DNA of 5,764 nt from Chitinophagales bacterium (GCA_015654495.1 JAATGW010000605.1:1-5764), one strand, 5' to 3'. Shown: positions 1 to 5,764, numbered from the stretch's first letter. Notes: a model not told the origin generated them from the letters alone. Numbers and translations: made by a program.

Positions 1-2
1 AC

Positions 3-59
3 ACTATCTTCCCAATTACGTTTTTCATATGCCAACTCAAGTCCCCAATAACAATCCGA
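3..59 (-). pseudogene. In-frame continuation of the TPR array past the TAG, cut by the window edge
   Basis: Reading the minus strand in the same frame after TAG (60-62) gives 19 sense codons, SDCYWGLELAYEKRNWEDS, up to the window edge. The stop occupies position 34 of the third repeat. The following residues place Y4, L7, A10 and Y11 where a fourth TPR helix A would have them, followed by a helix-B-like NWEDS. This suggests the array once continued, or still does in relatives, and that the TAG is a nonsense mutation or a sequence error. Alternatively the similarity over so short a stretch is chance. The region to the left of the window would decide. Confidence 0.45.
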
Positions 60-509
60 CTAATCGGGGTTCATTTCTTTTGCACGGTTATAAACCTTTT
101 TTGCTTTTTCATACTCTTCAAGCCTGTAATAAACCGAACCAAGTCCATTATAACTACCAGAATTCCTTTCGTTTAGCGCTATCGAATTATTGTAATTTTC
201 AATGGCACTCTGATAGTCGTTAGACATCAAGTAAGCCGAAGCCAGTCCCATATAGGTATAGGTTTGCAGACTATCGTCTTCAATCTTACACAAACCCCTG
301 TAAACCGATATCGCTTCCGAAAAATTATTTTTCTGAAGTAGCGCTATAGCCTTTCGATATTCAAAATAGTGCTCAGAATTCTGAACAGACATTTCTACCA
401 GGCCATCGTGACCTCTTTCTTTCCTTTTGCTGTTTTCACCACATGAAAGAATTGTTGCGAACAGCGCTATTGGAAAAAAGAAAACCAGTAATAAATTTCG
501 AAGTCTCAT
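60..509 (-). CDS. TPR-repeat lipoprotein, probably truncated by an in-frame TAG
   Basis: This 149-residue protein starts with a basic, hydrophobic leader (residues 1-22) ending in a lipobox-like ILSC, with Cys23 as the lipidation site, so it should be a lipoprotein of the cell envelope. A charged linker follows (about 24-45). Three tetratricopeptide repeats come next, at about 47-80, 82-115 and 116-149; the second and third show the usual G8, Y11, A20 and A27-type positions (for example SYNGLGSVYYRLEEYEKA). TPRs are protein-binding scaffolds, and no partner can be named. The frame ends at TAG immediately after MNPD, the last residues of repeat 3, without the capping helix that normally closes a TPR array. 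Sense codons resembling another repeat continue past the stop. The ATG at 507-509 precedes the only good signal peptide and lacks a clear Shine-Dalgarno, as is usual in Bacteroidota. It lies 73 bp downstream of the 165-residue gene on the same strand. Confidence 0.85.
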   Translation of the reverse strand: MRLRNLLLVFFFPIALFATILSCGENSKRKERGHDGLVEMSVQNSEHYFEYRKAIALLQKNNFSEAISVYRGLCKIEDDSLQTYTYMGLASAYLMSNDYQSAIENYNNSIALNERNSGSYNGLGSVYYRLEEYEKAKKVYNRAKEMNPD

Positions 510-515
510 AAATTG

Positions 516-561
516 GCTGTTACGGCCCCTGGGTTTCTGCTGTTATGACAGCAGTCACAGC
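516..561. repeat. Nested imperfect inverted repeat between two small genes
   Basis: The inner arms CTGCTGT (537-543) and ACAGCAG (548-554) are perfect complements with a 4-nt loop. The outer arms GCTGTTAC (516-523) and GTCACAGC (554-561) match at 7 of 8 positions; 524-536 would be an unpaired bulge on one side. No T-run follows on either strand, so it does not look like an intrinsic terminator. It ends 7 bp before the start codon of the TPR lipoprotein gene, so it could fold in that gene's leader RNA. A role as a recombination site is possible but unsupported. Confidence 0.45.
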
Positions 562-582
562 GTTTCACCTGAGTCCCGTCTT

Positions 583-1080
583 TTACCAGAATCTCCACCA
601 GGCTTTGCTCTTTTCCTGTTCTTCTTTCTCCTCCGTTAATGTCCAAAATTGTTCATTAAACGGTTGGTTGGTGAATTCTTTTGTTACCGCATGAACATAA
701 GGATAAATTGCATCCTCACTCCCGTTCTGAAACCTTTTCATAACTTTCTGAATCGGCCAGATCTCTCCCCCGTCCGGTAATTTAAGGGAAACATGCAATT
801 CCGGCTTGGGGTCATTATAATCGGTTACCCATTCTGAACCTTTTATGTTTTTTATAATCGTTTCGCCAACATAGGAACCTATCGAAAAGAGAATCGGACC
901 AAATCCTTTTTTTGCAAGTCGCCCAGCTTTTCTGGGTTGCCCATTCCGTATATTTTTTGCAAAAAATCTGTCTACCTCAATTATACTGTCCATTGTGTAA
1001 TCCAGTTTGAAATTGTCTGCGGCAAATGCTTTAACAATCCAGTCAGACTGGCTTTTAATGTCTTCTTTTAAAGTCCCCAT
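583..1080 (-). CDS. Conserved-looking hypothetical cytosolic protein with a WWRFW tail
   Basis: This is a 165-residue protein without a signal peptide or membrane segment, and I do not recognise a named family. The N-terminal third (1-60) is charged and probably helical. A central segment FSIGSYVGETIIKN (65-78), followed by W84, looks like the conserved core. It is followed by alternating strands around LHVSLKLPDGGEIWPI (95-110) and a helix around QKVMKRFQNG (111-120). The C-terminus is a Glu/Lys-rich linker (149-159) ending in AWWRFW. The pattern is that of a small alpha/beta cytosolic domain with a flexible tail and gives no catalytic clue. The ATG at 1078-1080 is the first in frame. A Bacteroidota-type promoter lies about 120 bp upstream (1199-1229), so the gene probably has its own transcript, which may continue into the TPR lipoprotein gene 73 bp downstream. 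Confidence 0.8.
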   Translation of the reverse strand: MGTLKEDIKSQSDWIVKAFAADNFKLDYTMDSIIEVDRFFAKNIRNGQPRKAGRLAKKGFGPILFSIGSYVGETIIKNIKGSEWVTDYNDPKPELHVSLKLPDGGEIWPIQKVMKRFQNGSEDAIYPYVHAVTKEFTNQPFNEQFWTLTEEKEEQEKSKAWWRFW

Positions 1081-1198
1081 TATCTTGTCCGTTATTTCTT
1101 GTTGGTATGTTATTCGCTAACCTTCCACTAACGTTGAGGGATTCAGGCAATACAGATATTTCATGTTTGTCTGGCCTCATTGATGGCGTCACAATTCA

Positions 1199-1229
1199 CA
1201 ATAATACTAACTTGAATTGAAAAGACAAA
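1199..1229 (-). promoter_or_regulatory. Candidate Bacteroidota promoter for the 165-residue gene
   Basis: On the minus strand TTTG (1226-1229) is followed after exactly 19 bp by TATTATTG (1199-1206). This matches the Bacteroidota primary-sigma pattern TTTG-N19-TAnnTTTG with one mismatch in the -7 box. It lies in the 172-bp gap behind the membrane-protein gene and would give a leader of roughly 110 nt. The 7-bp inverted repeat CAATTCA (1192-1198) / TGAATTG (1213-1219) brackets the -7 box. The rest of the gap (1081-1191) shows nothing else I can name. Confidence 0.45.
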
Positions 1230-1252
1230 GCCACTATTCTGCAGACCATCAG

Positions 1253-1648
1253 TTAACTCTTCAAACCTGTGATAATTATTTTAAAGAGCAAAAGCACAAG
1301 GCTACCCATAATCAAATAATAAAATACATTACCGAAATTTATCCTGTCTAGTCTGCGTTTAAAGACAGACAATGTAATTACATACCAAAGCAATGTATTG
1401 AGGAAAATAATCACTAAAAGTCCCAAAATAGAGTACTTCTCCGGAATGATATTCATCAACAATGTCCCAAAAGGAAATTCCAAAATCCTGTCAGCAATCC
1501 GGGTTTGCCAATTATCAGTGTCAGTTAAAGCACCCGTTATTGCAAAAATAAGTAACAGAAGATAAGGCCATAGAATTGATAAAAATAACCATGGTTTTAT
1601 ATATCGAACAGCCAGGGTCATTCTAAGCAAATTTCTGAATTGTTCCAT
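1253..1648 (-). CDS. Small membrane protein with three predicted transmembrane helices, function unknown
   Basis: This 131-residue protein is very rich in Leu, Ile and Phe. Three membrane-spanning stretches are visible: about 19-39, 72-94 and 108-127. The basic N-terminus (R5, R9, R15, K19) and the FKRRLDR cluster after helix 2 (96-102) should face the cytoplasm. This puts the polar loop 40-70 (with TDTDNWQTR) and the short C-terminus outside. There are no charged residues inside the helices, no cysteine or histidine motifs and no recognisable transporter signature, so no function is proposed. Its start lies 59 bp after the stop of the 622-residue secreted protein on the same strand. Cotranscription is possible, and no terminator hairpin with a T-run was seen in the gap. 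The ATG at 1646-1648 is chosen because it is the first in frame and gives the basic N-terminus. Confidence 0.78.
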   Translation of the reverse strand: MEQFRNLLRMTLAVRYIKPWLFLSILWPYLLLLIFAITGALTDTDNWQTRIADRILEFPFGTLLMNIIPEKYSILGLLVIIFLNTLLWYVITLSVFKRRLDRINFGNVFYYLIMGSLVLLLFKIIITGLKS

Positions 1649-1707
1649 ACAAAGGCTGGCAAACCCCGATGGGAGGAAAAGAATAAATTAACAATGTCCT
1701 CTCTTCT

Positions 1708-3576
1708 TCATTGAATTTTAAATACCCTGAACGAATGCGGTTTTAACGTAAACGTGTATATTTTTTTCATACCGGGACTTTTTTCAATAAAACTAAAACC
1801 CGGTCTTCTCAATTCACCGCTTAGAACCTCGTTTGAAATGATATCCGTAACCGAATTAAATGATTCCGATGTTACTGCTTTCACCACTGTTTCCGTATCT
1901 AAAAATGATTCTACAATAAAAGTATTATTGTCGTACATATAGAGGCTTATTTTCGACGGGCCTTCAATCTGTACATTCATCTGTGCGCCCATCACCTGCC
2001 TGATTTTATTTAAGACCTCTGCAGGTAAATTATACAAGTCAGAAAAATTATCGGGTATGGTTAATACATATAAATTCCCTTTTGAATAAGCGGCATTGTG
2101 GAGGATAGGCCAGCCATTGGAACCATTAATGCCGGAAACTATTTCCCAGGAATCGTTGGTTAAATATTCGATTTGCGGAATGAGTATGGGCTTATCGGTT
2201 TGAATCAGCCGGAAGCTGCCCGCTGTATAATCCTGTACCAATGCTTTCCTGTCTGTATAACGCAGTTCCGCAATATCATTTAGCTTATTCTGTATGTCTT
2301 TCAGCAAACCAGAGGTAATCACTACGGTTTTGCCTTCGGTCAGTTGCTTTTTTATTTTGTCAACAATTTTATCATCAGACTTTGCCTCTTCGGTTAAAAG
2401 AATAATACTGTCCTGCGTGGGAAATTCAGGTACCATATTCATGGGTAGACCTATCATGCCAAAATAATTCTGTAAAAAATCTTCACCAAGAGAATGATAA
2501 GGCTTATAGCTTTTTATACCAATCGGGTTACCCAGTTTACCGAGGAAACCATCCAGTTTTTCAAATGTATATCCTGCTACCCTGGCGATGGTTGTTGGTC
2601 TCGTAGCTTTGCCTCCCAGGAGATTTACAGGTTGCATCATTTCATCATAATCAAGACTTGTGTGCTGCCCCTGCCATGGTGCGCGGTCTGTAGCTAAGAT
2701 GGGTGTGCTTAAAGAACGGAAGTCAAATAAGGTTTGCTCACGGGCCTTTGCAAACAAAGTGATCCAGAGTTGTTCTGCGTAACGATCAGAATACCTGCTG
2801 CCGAAGGGATCGACCCAGCCACCTCCGTTTCTGCCGGGAGCAATATTTTCATAATAACGAATGATATTATATCCCAGGTAAGGTTGCAAATGCTGTGCAA
2901 GTAAAACGGCATCTCTTGTTTCTGTACCCGTATAGATCCCATCGAATATTTTTGGTTCTTTCTCCAGATCAAAACCCAGGCCCTGGAAATGTTCGTACCA
3001 GTTGGGATATTTCACAACCACTTTTACTTTTGGATTTGTGGCTTTTGCAGGGCCAATAATCAGTGTTTTTGCAGCCTCAACCATCAGGTCCAAACGATAC
3101 TGAGTCCAGCTTTTATTTCCTTTGTCTTTTATGGCGCCATCGTCTTTACAGTTGGTAAAGAAAAAATCATCCAGGATAAATTCGTCAAAATTCTTTGCGG
3201 TGTACTCACTTAACTCTTTTACCTTTCTCCTGTCAGCCGGATCACTGTAACAAAATGTTTGAAATCGGTTTGGTTCACTGATGGTTAAAGTGATGCCGCC
3301 AGCCAGTTCGATACCTCTGTCTTTAAAAAACTTTTTTGCAATGTTCAGGGTATCCTGGTTAACAATGATTAGATCCCTGTGTGTTTCGAGATAGACCTTA
3401 TCCACTTTTAACTGCCGTGATATTTCATTCCAGATTGGTTTGAGATAATTAGTCGTGTCGCCCATTTGCCTCACTTCATAGGCCCGGCAATAAACAGATA
3501 CTTTAAAATTTTTGTATTGCTGTGCATTACAAAAAATACTGGCAAACATCAGTACAAGGATAGCAGAATATTTCAT
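1708..3576 (-). CDS. Secreted 622-residue protein, probable glycoside-hydrolase-like TIM barrel
   Basis: Residues 1-19 form a Sec signal peptide with likely cleavage at CNA-QQ; Cys16 is not in a good lipobox, so it is periplasmic or secreted rather than a lipoprotein. Residues 25-380 alternate strands and helices as in a TIM barrel. Strand ends carry candidate active-site residues: D136/D137 in FDEFILDDFFFTNC (130-143), K189 in VVVKYPNW (186-193) and E219 in YTGTETRD (215-222). Residues 385-430 look like a small alpha/beta domain resembling the trimerisation domain of some beta-galactosidases, and 545-622 look like a closing beta-sandwich. The architecture suggests a polysaccharide- or glycoside-active enzyme; substrate and CAZy family cannot be assigned, and relatives may carry vague or misleading names. 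A weak promoter candidate, TTTG-N18-TATCTATTG, lies on the minus strand at 3639-3669. No SusC/SusD pair is present in the window, so it is not in an obvious polysaccharide utilisation locus. Confidence 0.85.
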   Translation of the reverse strand: MKYSAILVLMFASIFCNAQQYKNFKVSVYCRAYEVRQMGDTTNYLKPIWNEISRQLKVDKVYLETHRDLIIVNQDTLNIAKKFFKDRGIELAGGITLTISEPNRFQTFCYSDPADRRKVKELSEYTAKNFDEFILDDFFFTNCKDDGAIKDKGNKSWTQYRLDLMVEAAKTLIIGPAKATNPKVKVVVKYPNWYEHFQGLGFDLEKEPKIFDGIYTGTETRDAVLLAQHLQPYLGYNIIRYYENIAPGRNGGGWVDPFGSRYSDRYAEQLWITLFAKAREQTLFDFRSLSTPILATDRAPWQGQHTSLDYDEMMQPVNLLGGKATRPTTIARVAGYTFEKLDGFLGKLGNPIGIKSYKPYHSLGEDFLQNYFGMIGLPMNMVPEFPTQDSIILLTEEAKSDDKIVDKIKKQLTEGKTVVITSGLLKDIQNKLNDIAELRYTDRKALVQDYTAGSFRLIQTDKPILIPQIEYLTNDSWEIVSGINGSNGWPILHNAAYSKGNLYVLTIPDNFSDLYNLPAEVLNKIRQVMGAQMNVQIEGPSKISLYMYDNNTFIVESFLDTETVVKAVTSESFNSVTDIISNEVLSGELRRPGFSFIEKSPGMKKIYTFTLKPHSFRVFKIQ

Positions 3577-3760
3577 CGGCAGCTGCTTAATTTATTGCAG
3601 AAAAATTTGATTAGGCTGGTTAAAAATAATGTTTAATGCAATAGATAGCTAAATATTTGTTGAGCCAAAGCTGACTGGTATATGCTTATGTTCATCCCAT
3701 TGCAAGCAGTTTCATTTCGCCGGTTGTTTTTTCTGATCATTTTATCGGTCAGCACTTCGC

Positions 3761-4429
3761 CTACTCTTTCTCAGATAACTTTTTTAAATTTTCAATCCAG
3801 CGTTCGTTGGCTTTGTGTACAGCGGCGGAATCAGATCTGCGAAGCGATATTGCCGCTGGGCCATAAACAGATTCTTCAGTGACAATAAAACAATACCCAT
3901 CGGAAGTAGGTTTCAGGTGCCAGACCTGATAAGATTTCTGTTCATTGCCACTACTAAACCAGGCTATATGGCGGTCTTGTTTAAATTCATTGATATTGTT
4001 TTCAATCTGCATCCCGGACATTTCCCATCGCCAGGCTCTTCCCTCTTTCAGTGTTCCATCATCAGCTTCTGCCACCTTAATATTTGCTGCATTAGGATAC
4101 CAGTCTGGCCATTTATCCACTTCCTGCAGGTGCTTGAATACTACGGCAGGCGAAGCTTTGATGAAAATTTCATTGTGCGCAAACAGGTCGGACCTTTCCG
4201 GTGCGAAACTATCGGGCCACTGTAGGTCTGGTGAACGCAGCACCAGGTCTTGTTCGGTTGTGCCATTATGCGGAGTAACATTTCCGTCTTTAGGTGCCAC
4301 TATTGACCGCAATCTCATTTGTGCTGAACTGGTTGCCGGCAAAATAAATATAATTGCAATAGCAAATAGAGCAAGGAAAACAGGGCTTTTGTAAATGCCC
4401 TCCATTTTAAAAACTTCTTCTTTTTTCAT
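3761..4429 (-). CDS. SRPBCC/START-like domain protein with N-terminal signal or anchor
   Basis: Residues 16-31 are a strong hydrophobic segment ending in PATSSAQ, a plausible signal-peptidase I site or a membrane anchor. After a linker (about 38-80), residues 83-220 match the SRPBCC (polyketide cyclase/dehydrase, Bet v1-like) pattern. Visible elements are a first strand NEIFIKASPAVVF (86-98), the typical WPDWYPNA turn (107-114), central strands around GRAWRWEMSG (130-139) and HIAWFSSG (154-161), and a long C-terminal helix (202-220). This fold encloses a hydrophobic pocket for lipids or other small ligands; the ligand here is unknown. The first ATG (4427-4429) is annotated, but Met9 (ATG 4403-4405), preceded by AAAGAAGAAG, gives an equally good or better signal peptide and may be the true start. 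The gene lies 184 bp upstream of the secreted hydrolase-like gene and is divergent from the HxlR remnant. Confidence 0.85.
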   Translation of the reverse strand: MKKEEVFKMEGIYKSPVFLALFAIAIIFILPATSSAQMRLRSIVAPKDGNVTPHNGTTEQDLVLRSPDLQWPDSFAPERSDLFAHNEIFIKASPAVVFKHLQEVDKWPDWYPNAANIKVAEADDGTLKEGRAWRWEMSGMQIENNINEFKQDRHIAWFSSGNEQKSYQVWHLKPTSDGYCFIVTEESVYGPAAISLRRSDSAAVHKANERWIENLKKLSEKE

Positions 4430-4454
4430 ACCGATAATATCTTATAATAAACAT

Positions 4455-4684
4455 TTGAAATTCTCCGATAAACTGAAACAGGTTTGTGAAGGATAAGGAT
4501 CATTCAGAAAAAACTTTTTTCAGTGTTGAAAGAATTAGAAAAAGATGGGTTGATCGTACGAAAGCAATACAACGAAATTCCTCCGAGAGTAGAATATTCG
4601 CTCACTGATTTAGGCAAAAGTCTGTCATTAGTGCTCGGGGAAATGGAAATATGGGGCAGGAAAAATGTTTTGGCAAAACGATAA
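4455..4684 (+). pseudogene. Remnant of an HxlR-family transcriptional regulator
   Basis: The frame 4490-4684 encodes 64 residues with no ATG at its beginning. It contains the second half of an HxlR winged helix: recognition helix IIQKKLFSVLKELEKDGLIV, the family-typical wing YNEIPPRVEYSLTDLGKSL and the closing helix ending EIWGRKN before TAA. HxlR proteins are small DNA-binding regulators of about 110-120 residues that often sense redox or electrophile stress. Here roughly the first half is missing. Just upstream, in another frame, 4458-4493 reads KFSDKLKQVCEG, which fits the FSDLKK...G segment that normally precedes the recognition helix, so a frameshift near 4485-4500 is likely. Nothing resembling the conserved N-terminus (the cysteine before the helix and the GGKW-like motif) occurs further left, where the SRPBCC gene starts on the other strand. 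The gene is therefore truncated and unlikely to be functional. Confidence 0.65.
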
Positions 4685-4693
4685 AACTGGTTT

Positions 4694-4738
4694 CAGGTGA
4701 AAATTGTAACACAGTAATTAAAGAGGCCGTTTCACCTG
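4694..4738. repeat. 9-bp inverted repeat just after the HxlR remnant
   Basis: CAGGTGAAA (4694-4702) and TTTCACCTG (4730-4738) are perfect complements separated by 27 bp, starting 10 bp after the HxlR stop. The right arm is followed by GTTTTCTTC on the plus strand, so it could be a loose, long-loop terminator for the former regulator gene or simply an inverted repeat. The remaining gap up to the next gene (about 4740-4941) shows no other convincing signal beyond a low-confidence 55-codon frame. Confidence 0.3.
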
Positions 4739-4941
4739 GTTTTCTTCGCTCATTGGAAAATCATTCTGAATCCTTATTCACGGAGTGGAACAAATACACC
4801 GATTTTACTCCAAATTGATAGACGGGACCTGAAAGAATCGGACGACTGAAAACGAATGATTATTTTTATGTTCATGATCAATCCGGAAGAAATATTTACC
4901 CGCAGCCATAACCGCAAAAGCTGTGAAGGAAACAAGAGGTA

Positions 4942-5764
4942 ATGGCAGACAAATCATTGTTAATCAAAACGCTCGCGGGACTCATTCTTATAGTCATCAA
5001 TGCATTTGCTGTTCAGGCGCAGATTTGCACGGGAAGCCTGGGCGATCCTGTTGTTAATATCAATTTCGGATATGGAACCGGCAGTGGTACAGGATATACG
5101 CCGACAAATGCCTATACATATACCGGCTCGACCTGTCCTAATGATGGTTTTTACACCATTACCAATTCAACATCGGCATGTTTTTCAAATTCATGGCATA
5201 CGGTGATGCAGGATCATACCGGCGGTGGGGGATTTATGCTGGTCAATGCTTCCTTTACTCCGGGAGATTTTTTTGTGGCCACTGTCGGCGACCTCTGCCC
5301 GAATACGACTTATGAGTTTGCTGCATGGATAATGAATGTGTTGAATAAATATGGGATTCGCCCGAATCTTACATTCAGCATCGAAACACCAGCAGGTGAA
5401 ATACTGGAAGACTTTTCCACCGGCGATATCACGGAATCTTTGAGCCCCGTTTGGAAACAATATGGCTTCTTTTTTAAAACACCAGCCAATAATCCGAACA
5501 TCGTTTTGCGAATACGCAATAATGCTCCCGGAGGCCTGGGCAATGACCTGGCACTTGATGATATCACATTTCGCCCATGCGGTGAAAAAGTTGTTGCGGG
5601 TATTGTTGGGTTCACAGACACCATCGATATCTGTGAAGATCAACAGTCAAGTTTCAATTTTTCCGGAAGCGCATCTGCCTCCTACCAGTCGCCGGTATTT
5701 CACTGGCAATTAAGCCAGGATTCCGGCGCAAGCTGGCAGGATATTCCCGGCGCCAACAATACAA
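4942..5764 (+). CDS. N-terminal part of a large secreted adhesin-like protein (probable T9SS/gliding-associated type)
   Basis: The frame is open from ATG 4942 to the window end (274 codons plus one base), with an in-frame TGA at 4924-4926 fixing the start; AAGAGG lies just before it. Residues 1-26 are a signal peptide (cleavage at VQA-Q). Residues 28-213 form the domain starting QICTGSLGDPVVNINFG, with CPNDGFYTI (65-73), SWHTVMQDHTGG (84-95), TTYEFAAWIMNV (122-133) and LGNDLALDDITFRPCG (199-214). I recognise this module from large Bacteroidota surface proteins that end in gliding-motility or type B type-9-secretion sorting domains; its jelly-roll-like DDI end resembles carbohydrate-binding folds. 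From about 215 an Ig-like repeat begins, with the common pattern FHWQLSQDSGASWQDIPGA (253-271). The C-terminus, and hence the sorting signal, is outside the window. The likely role is surface adhesion or recognition after outer-membrane export. It is transcribed away from all the leftward genes. Confidence 0.85.
   Translation, partial: MADKSLLIKTLAGLILIVINAFAVQAQICTGSLGDPVVNINFGYGTGSGTGYTPTNAYTYTGSTCPNDGFYTITNSTSACFSNSWHTVMQDHTGGGGFMLVNASFTPGDFFVATVGDLCPNTTYEFAAWIMNVLNKYGIRPNLTFSIETPAGEILEDFSTGDITESLSPVWKQYGFFFKTPANNPNIVLRIRNNAPGGLGNDLALDDITFRPCGEKVVAGIVGFTDTIDICEDQQSSFNFSGSASASYQSPVFHWQLSQDSGASWQDIPGANNT

Noticed and set aside
561..571. The 11-mer CGTTTCACCTG also occurs at 4728-4738, suggesting a dispersed repeat.
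   Set aside because: An 11-base match between two places is expected several times by chance in a window this long, and the flanks do not match.
1115..1140. GCTAAC...CTAACGTT near the start of the 165-residue gene looked like part of an integron attC site.
   Set aside because: No complementary partner arm was found on the other side at a suitable distance, and no integrase is present in the window.
1670..1705. Purine/pyrimidine inverted pair (GGGAGGA / TCCTCTC) in the gap between the 622-residue gene and the membrane-protein gene, as a terminator.
   Set aside because: The stem has a mismatch, a 19-base loop and no following T-run on the minus strand.
3630..3740. Minus-strand 35-codon frame beginning MIRKNNRRNE between two genes.
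   Set aside because: It has no recognisable motif and its length is within chance expectation for an AT-rich gap.
3730..3755. CTGATC...GGTCAG hairpin beside a T-run after the SRPBCC gene, as a terminator.
   Set aside because: The stem is only 6 bp with a wobble, and on the minus strand the run after the hairpin is A rather than T.
3815..4394. Two overlapping plus-strand open frames of 136 and 149 codons.
   Set aside because: They lie antisense to the SRPBCC coding sequence, which has clear domain features, and their translations lack any motif.
4861..4868. TATTTTTA as a -7 box for the adhesin-like gene.
   Set aside because: No TTTG or TTG lies at the expected distance upstream.
5191..5643. 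Minus-strand open frames of 150 and 104 codons.
   Set aside because: They are antisense shadows of the secreted adhesin-like gene, whose plus-strand translation has a signal peptide and family motifs.

Overview
The window reads as chromosomal DNA of a Bacteroidota member, most likely a Chitinophagaceae/Sphingobacteriaceae-type soil or freshwater bacterium. This rests on three things: the N-terminal domain of the large secreted protein at the right end, which I recognise from that group; a TTTG-N19-TAnnTTTG-like promoter; and start sites without strong Shine-Dalgarno sequences. The family placement is inference and no search was run.

Layout. Five genes run leftward: an SRPBCC-fold protein with an N-terminal export or anchor signal (3761-4429), a 622-residue secreted protein with a probable glycoside-hydrolase-like barrel (1708-3576), a small three-helix membrane protein (1253-1648), an unrecognised 165-residue cytosolic protein (583-1080), and a TPR lipoprotein (60-509). 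The TPR frame stops at a TAG exactly at the end of a repeat, and sense codons resembling another TPR follow in the same frame up to the window edge. Two features run rightward: a decayed HxlR-family regulator that has lost its start and N-terminal half (about 4455-4684), and the 5' part of a large secreted adhesin-like gene (4942 to the window end).

How the genes fit together. Four of the five leftward products have export signals or membrane segments, so this is mostly an envelope/secretion neighbourhood. Gaps of 59-184 bp and one credible internal promoter argue against a single tight operon. No shared pathway can be read from the sequence.

I found no CRISPR array, RNA gene, transposase or integrase, and no recognisable defence system. 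The observations most worth checking are the TAG inside the TPR gene, the HxlR remnant at a probable rearrangement junction, the unclassified hydrolase-like protein, and a shared leader pattern before two of the small genes.
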